DNA from: DATLAN01 sp035527455
GTDB taxonomy: Bacteria; Planctomycetota; Planctomycetia; Pirellulales; Thermoguttaceae
DNA: 10,660 bases
Assembly: GCA_035527455.1 (NCBI GenBank)
Contig: DATLAN010000664.1
Span: 1-10,660 of the forward strand
Reading direction: 5' to 3'
A model generated the notes under the pieces. The model worked only from the letters and a program-made list of their open reading frames with translations. It was not told the DNA's origin and ran no database searches. Made by a program: the position numbers and the translations under genes. Shown one piece after another: positions 7,695 to 10,660 of the stretch (position 1 is its first letter; each line of letters opens with the position of its first letter).

Positions 7695-8603
7695 TCATCC
7701 CGACAACTCCCCGGCCGTCTTTTCGACGAAGGCCAGGCACTGGGCGACTTCTTCGAGCAGCTTCGGCGAATCGTGCTCGTATTCGAGCGACATCACGCCG
7801 CGGAAGCCCTGACGCTTCAGCTCTTTCAGCACGCCCGCGTAGTCGGCCAGGCCGGTTCCCAACGGCACGTCGCGGGCTTCGGGCTTGCCCCATTCGGCGA
7901 TGTCCTTCAAGTGGAACGTGACGATCCGGCCTTCCATCTTCTTAAGACACTCGATCGGATTCAAGGCGGAGCGGACCCAGTGGCCCGTGTCGCAACAACC
8001 GCCGATCCGCTTGCCCCGGCCTTGGCATACGGCCAAGACGCTCTCCGGATTCCAGTAGTGCGAACTGGGCGATTTCGGATGGTTGTGTACGGCCAGGTTG
8101 ATCTCGTACTGGTCGCACAGCTTCTCGACCATGTCGAAGGCCGCAGCCGGCGGCTCGGCGACGATCGTCTCGACGCCCATCTCTTTGGCGAACTCGAACG
8201 CCTTGACGGCGGCGTCCCGGTCGGCTCCGATTCCGGCGTAGTAGTTGGGCATGCTGATGCCGAAGTCGGCCATCCGCTTCTGCATCTCCTTGCGCAGCGG
8301 CGGCGAGAGCGATTCGCCCGTCTTCAGTTCGGGCCGCTTGCCGTCCAGGGCGAGGAAGAAACAGGGCTCGACGTACGCCACCCCCAACTTGGCAATCATC
8401 TCGAGCGCTTCATAGAAGGAGAAGCGGCGGAACGTATAGAGCTGGCACGCAACCGGCCAGCCGATCTTCTCGGCCGTCGGCGTGCTGCACTGGAGCGTTT
8501 CGGCGGCGACCACCCGGCGACCGCTCAGACCGGCCCAAGACGCTCCGGCCGCCGCCGCGGCGGTCGCTTGCAGGAATCTACGACGGTCGACAATACGTCT
8601 CAT
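7695..8603 (-). CDS. Tat-exported sugar phosphate isomerase/epimerase-like TIM-barrel protein (302 aa)
   Basis: The ATG at 8603 is preceded by AAGGAG (8617-8612 on the minus strand) with 8 nt spacing. The N-terminus carries a twin-arginine signal, DRRRFLQATAAAAAG (6-20), pointing to folded export. The rest fits the xylose isomerase-like / AP endonuclease 2 fold: IGWPVACQLYTFR (47-59) as first strand, then candidate metal ligands E150 (IVAEPP), D205 and H208 (CCDTGHW), H231 (TFHLKD) and E274 (SLEYEHD), the E-D-H-E order seen in this family; H173 and H175 (AVHNHP) also line the site. Length is typical once the signal is removed. Members isomerise or epimerise sugars or cyclitols (IolE, tagatose epimerase relatives); the substrate here is not predictable. 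Planctomycetes have many Tat-exported paralogues. Divergent to the secreted glycosidase-like gene. Confidence 0.9.
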   Translation of the reverse strand: MRRIVDRRRFLQATAAAAAGASWAGLSGRRVVAAETLQCSTPTAEKIGWPVACQLYTFRRFSFYEALEMIAKLGVAYVEPCFFLALDGKRPELKTGESLSPPLRKEMQKRMADFGISMPNYYAGIGADRDAAVKAFEFAKEMGVETIVAEPPAAAFDMVEKLCDQYEINLAVHNHPKSPSSHYWNPESVLAVCQGRGKRIGGCCDTGHWVRSALNPIECLKKMEGRIVTFHLKDIAEWGKPEARDVPLGTGLADYAGVLKELKRQGFRGVMSLEYEHDSPKLLEEVAQCLAFVEKTAGELSG

Positions 8604-8654
8604 GATACGGGCTCCTTGCTGATGGTGCTTGTTGGCGTGATCCGGCAGAACGCT

Positions 8655-8663
8655 ATTCTAACA
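8655..8663 (-). promoter_or_regulatory. Candidate extended -10 promoter of the isomerase-like gene
   Basis: On the minus strand TGT-TAGAAT forms an extended -10 (TAGAAT at 8660-8655). No convincing -35 lies 16-18 bp upstream (ACCCAA region). Start would be near 8648, giving a 45-nt leader. Weak but correctly placed. Confidence 0.3.
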
Positions 8664-8689
8664 CACCGCCGCGCTGGTTGGGTAGATTT

Positions 8690-8807
8690 GTAGGCCGGAA
8701 CAAGCGCAGCGCAGTTCCGGCTCTTGCTGTGGAAAGGCCGCGCGAAGCCACGGCTTACGGGTTTTCAAGCCACGTGCCGGAACTGCGCTGCGCTTGTTCC
8801 GGCCTAC
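8690..8807. repeat. Palindromic element: perfect 32-bp inverted repeat with a 54-bp loop (REP/REPIN-like)
   Basis: Bases 8690-8721 (starts GTAGGCCGGAAC) are the exact reverse complement of 8776-8807 (ends GTTCCGGCCTAC); the match stops sharply on both sides. Each arm is itself dyadic: GCCGGAAC and GTTCCGGC flank a core containing GCGCAGCGC. The 54-bp interior (8722-8775) has no matching arms. Size, hyphenated double palindrome and intergenic position resemble REP/REPIN or small non-autonomous mobile elements. From memory, similar GCCGGAAC...GTTCCGGC units are scattered in Pirellulales genomes; that cannot be confirmed here. It lies between the two divergent promoters. No flanking target duplication was found. 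Confidence 0.85.
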
Positions 8808-8812
8808 TCTGC

Positions 8813-8841
8813 TTGATTTCAGCGCGGCGTCTTGGGACAAT
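8813..8841 (+). promoter_or_regulatory. Candidate promoter of the secreted glycosidase-like gene
   Basis: TTGATT (8813-8818) and GACAAT (8836-8841) are spaced by exactly 17 bp. Transcription would start near 8848, about 49 nt before the ATG at 8897. The -35 begins only 6 bp after the right arm of the palindromic element, so the element could influence this promoter. Confidence 0.45.
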
Positions 8842-8896
8842 AGCAACGAATCGGCAGCACTCCCCAAAAAAGCCCTCGAGTCGGGAGGATCACTCG

Positions 8897-10390
8897 ATGC
8901 GACGATTTGTTCTTCTTTGCGGATGCATTTTGCTCGGCACGGCGGCGGTGGCGCCGGACCGCGCGGCGGGGAAATCGCCGTATGAACTCTTGGTGGAACA
9001 GCCGACACCGAAGTTCCGCCCCGATCACACGCTGCCGCCGCTGACGCGCTGGGGTTGGAATATGCCGTACGACGTGCGGGTCGAACTCTGCGAGCGTTGG
9101 GGTTACGCGCTGGAATTCGGCGTCGTCAACCAGCGGACGCTCCAGAAACTCGACGACCCGGAAAGCGTCGAATCGAAGCTGGTCGCGCTGGTCGACTCGA
9201 ATCCGAAGAAGTACCCGCTGCTGGTGACCACGCTACGTCCGTTCCACGACCGCGCGTTCCTCAACGCGCTGCCCGAGGCCGCCTGGTGTCACGACGCGCA
9301 GGGCAACCGGTTGGGCGAGCAGCGGCCGACCCTCTCGCCCGAGGCGCCCGCGGAGATCTACCAAAAGGCCGCCCGGATCACGGCCGATCCCATCGCCGAG
9401 CTGCGCAAGCGGGCGCCGATCGCCGTGATCCACAACGGCGGCGAGTACGGGATGAGCGTGTTCGGGTTCCACGGAGAGTCCTGGCGGCAGGACCCGCGCG
9501 TGGTTGCGGCCAAGGGCACGAAAAGCTGGTTCGCTTACCTCTCCGATCGCAAGGCCTTCGGAGAACGGATCATCGCCGATGAAGTCCGCCGGGCGGCCCG
9601 GGGCGGACTGTACCTCTACTATCCCACCAGCGGCTGCCCGCACCGCAACCGCAACTCGGACTGGTGGAAGTGGTGCTACGGCTACGAGCAGATGCAACCG
9701 GTCTCCGACGTCCCCAACGGCGAGTCGTACTACAAGCACTTCAATACGGGCTGGACCGGCGAGATCGACATGCTCACCTTGGCGCTGAACTCCGTCGGCC
9801 TGCAGATCGCCTGCGGCCGGCCGCTTTCCTACAACTGGCTGTGCCTGGGCTGGGAGCGGAAAGACATGGGCGAGGAGGCCTTCGGCGAGTTCGACCGCTA
9901 CATGGGCTTCCTCAAGTGCTACTACACGGCCGGGATGACCGGCGGCGTGGCCGGATACTTTTCCTATCCCCAGGGCGGATTCGGCGCCGATTTGGGCGAC
10001 GAGATGCCCCACTGGCTCGAGCAGATGATCGTGCTGGGCCGCGCCCACGCGCTGTTCTCGCACCTGGAGGAATTCCTCCGCGAGGGCGACCTGCTGCCCG
10101 GCCCCCAAATGCACCGCTGGTCCCGCGAGCGCCCGGCCTATGAAATGCCCACCGGCGACGCGGGCGTCCGGGTCGTGGCCCGCAAACACCGGCGGCGCAA
10201 CGAGTGGCTGGTGACCGCTTGGGCCGCCGGCGGCGAGGACCGGCAGGCGACCGTCGAAATCCTCGGCCTCGGCGAGCTGAAACTCGACGCCCGCACCTGT
10301 GGGAGCGTCTACCGCGTCAAGCTCCGCGACGGACAACCGGAGTGGGAACTCGTCGATCGCAACGGGATGCTTCCCACGCAACCCATGTAA
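8897..10390 (+). CDS. Secreted protein of unknown family, glycoside-hydrolase-like (497 aa)
   Basis: Start chosen at ATG 8897: GGGAGG (8883-8888) lies 8 nt upstream and the start leads straight into a signal peptide (MRR, then hydrophobic 4-19, probable cleavage near DRAAG, 21-25). The open frame extends upstream through the palindromic element, but that part has no signal peptide or good ribosome site. The mature part is rich in W, Y and G: LTRWGWNMPYDV (49-60), YALEFGVVN, AVIHNGGEYG (176-185), FGFHGESW (189-196), GLYLYYPTSGCPH, CYGYEQMQP and TGGVAGYFSYPQGG (348-361). E183 and E194 are possible catalytic acids by position only. Residues about 420-487 look like a small C-terminal beta-sandwich (WLVTAWAAGG, VEILGLGELKLD), a common ending of TIM-barrel glycosidases. 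I do not recognise the family; glycosidase is an inference. The protein would act outside the cytoplasm. Confidence 0.88.
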   Translation: MRRFVLLCGCILLGTAAVAPDRAAGKSPYELLVEQPTPKFRPDHTLPPLTRWGWNMPYDVRVELCERWGYALEFGVVNQRTLQKLDDPESVESKLVALVDSNPKKYPLLVTTLRPFHDRAFLNALPEAAWCHDAQGNRLGEQRPTLSPEAPAEIYQKAARITADPIAELRKRAPIAVIHNGGEYGMSVFGFHGESWRQDPRVVAAKGTKSWFAYLSDRKAFGERIIADEVRRAARGGLYLYYPTSGCPHRNRNSDWWKWCYGYEQMQPVSDVPNGESYYKHFNTGWTGEIDMLTLALNSVGLQIACGRPLSYNWLCLGWERKDMGEEAFGEFDRYMGFLKCYYTAGMTGGVAGYFSYPQGGFGADLGDEMPHWLEQMIVLGRAHALFSHLEEFLREGDLLPGPQMHRWSRERPAYEMPTGDAGVRVVARKHRRRNEWLVTAWAAGGEDRQATVEILGLGELKLDARTCGSVYRVKLRDGQPEWELVDRNGMLPTQPM

Positions 10391-10405
10391 AGGCCGCAGC
10401 GCGAG

Positions 10406-10434
10406 TTGACACGCAGCTCCCGGCCGATGATACT
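10406..10434 (+). promoter_or_regulatory. Candidate strong promoter after the glycosidase-like gene
   Basis: A perfect -35 TTGACA (10406-10411) and GATACT (10429-10434) are spaced by 17 bp. Transcription would begin near 10441, 36 nt before the ATG at 10477, whose ribosome site is excellent. Together these form a full gene start. The -10 matches the consensus at four of six positions. Confidence 0.5.
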
Positions 10435-10462
10435 GAGAGAGTACCGACGCGATCCCAACTGG

Positions 10463-10469
10463 AAGGAGG
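10463..10469 (+). promoter_or_regulatory. Near-perfect Shine-Dalgarno site
   Basis: AAGGAGG at 10463-10469, followed by T, ends 7 nt before ATG 10477. It is the best ribosome site in the window, yet it serves an 18-codon frame. Confidence 0.7.
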
Positions 10470-10476
10470 TTCCCAC

Positions 10477-10533
10477 ATGAGACACCAAAGTAGCCGTCTC
10501 GCTCCGCGAGACGGAGCTTCATCTCGCGGATAG
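10477..10533 (+). CDS. 18-codon ORF: aborted gene start or leader peptide
   Basis: ATG at 10477 to TAG at 10531-10533 encodes MRHQSSRLAPRDGASSRG. A consensus -35 promoter and AAGGAGG support real initiation. From about codon 5 the frame runs through a palindromic sequence with alternative hairpins, and the AT-richer start of a probable insertion sequence follows at once. Two readings are possible. One is the remnant of a longer gene cut off by a palindromic repeat and an insertion sequence; the basic MRHQS start would suit a planctomycete type IV pilin-like (DUF1559) protein, but this is a guess. The other is a leader peptide controlling downstream expression. I favour the remnant because no T-run or intact downstream gene of the host is visible. 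Confidence 0.4.
   Translation: MRHQSSRLAPRDGASSRG
10494..10530. repeat. Overlapping, mutually exclusive inverted repeats
   Basis: Hairpin A pairs CCGTCTCGC (10494-10502) with GCGAGACGG (10506-10514), 9 bp with a 3-nt loop. Hairpin B pairs TCCGCGAGA (10503-10511) with TCTCGCGGA (10522-10530), 9 bp with a 10-nt loop. A and B share 10503-10511, so they cannot form together. A third pairing, GCTCCG (10501-10506) with CGGAGC (10512-10517), competes with both. TAGCC occurs at both ends (10491-10495, 10531-10535). The unit resembles REP-type palindromes; similar ones are, to my recollection, dispersed in planctomycetes. No U-tract follows, so a simple terminator is unlikely. Confidence 0.75.
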
Positions 10534-10535
10534 CC

Positions 10536-10590
10536 TGTGAATTTATTAAACGGGCTTGTGCATTTTTGGTGATCGCGCTAAAACGTGGTC
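10536..10590. mobile_element. Probable left end of an insertion sequence (boundary not determined)
   Basis: Base composition changes abruptly to AT-richer sequence after about 10535 (for example AATTTATTAAA), unlike the GC-rich genes to the left, and leads directly to the transposase-like start at 10591. TTGTGC (10556-10561) and TAAAAC (10579-10584), 17 bp apart, could be an internal promoter, though transcription would then begin almost at the ATG. Terminal inverted repeats cannot be defined because the other end is outside the window. Confidence 0.4.
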
Positions 10591-10660
10591 ATGAATACAA
10601 AAAATACCTCAGCAACCGCTCGTGTGGATCGACCTCACCGCTCTCAGGTGCAGATGCACT
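10591..10660 (+). CDS. N-terminus of a probable IS1182-like transposase (runs off right edge)
   Basis: An open frame from ATG 10591 gives 23 codons before the window ends. Residues 11-23, RVDRPHRSQVQMH, match the R-P-x-R-x-Q-x-x-M opening that I know from IS1182-type DDE transposases, which continue with an LDxLLPxDHxxRxVW block; that block would lie just beyond the edge. AT-richer sequence and different codon use than the neighbours fit a mobile gene. There is no strong Shine-Dalgarno. Only a short segment is visible, so the family call is tentative. Confidence 0.45.
   Translation, partial: MNTKNTSATARVDRPHRSQVQMH

Noticed and set aside
7410..8693. Plus-strand open frame of 427 codons across the end of the propeller gene and over the isomerase gene.
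   Set aside because: It is antisense to a clearly recognisable Tat-exported TIM-barrel protein and out of frame with the propeller gene.
8690..8807. Possible CRISPR fragment or tRNA-like structure.
   Set aside because: There are only two units, in inverted rather than direct orientation, with one interior segment; no clover-leaf or conserved tRNA loops are visible.
8680..8824. Target-site duplication around the palindromic element (GATTT on both sides).
   Set aside because: The right copy lies 7 bp away from the arm while the left copy is adjacent, so it is not a proper flanking duplication.
8678..8896. Longer N-terminus for the glycosidase-like protein starting before the palindromic element.
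   Set aside because: It translates the inverted repeat arms, buries the signal peptide, and lacks a ribosome site; ATG 8897 has GGGAGG.
9233..10522. Minus-strand open frame of 429 codons opposite the glycosidase-like gene.
   Set aside because: Shadow of a GC-rich gene; the plus strand has signal peptide, ribosome site and protein-like composition.

Overview
The window looks like a chromosomal piece of a GC-rich planctomycete, probably Pirellulales-like. This is inferred from several features: a giant secreted protein starting with a FEPLEPR ('LEPR') motif and built of lamin-tail and CotH modules, a short secreted PQQ-type beta-propeller starting with WPQFRGP, a Tat-exported TIM-barrel sugar isomerase, and palindromic intergenic repeats. 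No taxonomic marker gene is present, so the assignment rests on these family habits.

Layout. (1) 1-6165, minus strand: one uninterrupted reading frame of at least 2055 codons that runs off the left edge. I checked every codon of the frame and found no stop and no frameshift. It encodes a modular extracellular protein: basic N-terminus, LEPR motif, two lamin-tail domains (LTD), two beta-sandwich modules, a chitobiase-C-like module, a CotH kinase-like domain, a third beta-sandwich, a second chitobiase-C-like module, and three more LTDs. (2) 6166-6378: divergent intergenic region with promoters for both neighbours. (3) 6379-7671, plus strand: exported PQQ-like beta-propeller with a GTG start. 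(4) 7695-8603, minus strand: Tat-exported sugar phosphate isomerase/epimerase-like protein, 23 bp tail-to-tail from the propeller gene. (5) 8604-8896: divergent intergenic region carrying a perfect 32-bp inverted repeat (8690-8721 / 8776-8807). (6) 8897-10390, plus strand: secreted protein of unknown family that resembles a glycoside hydrolase. (7) 10391-10590: a complete expression start (consensus -35, spaced -10, AAGGAGG, ATG) that leads into only 18 codons, overlapped by mutually exclusive hairpins, followed by an AT-richer stretch. (8) 10591 to the right edge, plus strand: the first 23 codons of a probable IS1182-like transposase.

How the genes may work together: all four substantial genes encode exported or surface proteins. 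The isomerase-like and glycosidase-like genes are divergent neighbours and could serve carbohydrate processing, but no operon links them. I do not see a defence system, a CRISPR array, tRNA or rRNA. The parts most worth attention are the giant CotH/LTD protein without a classical signal peptide, the palindromic element at 8690-8807, and the aborted or attenuated gene start next to the putative insertion sequence at the right end.
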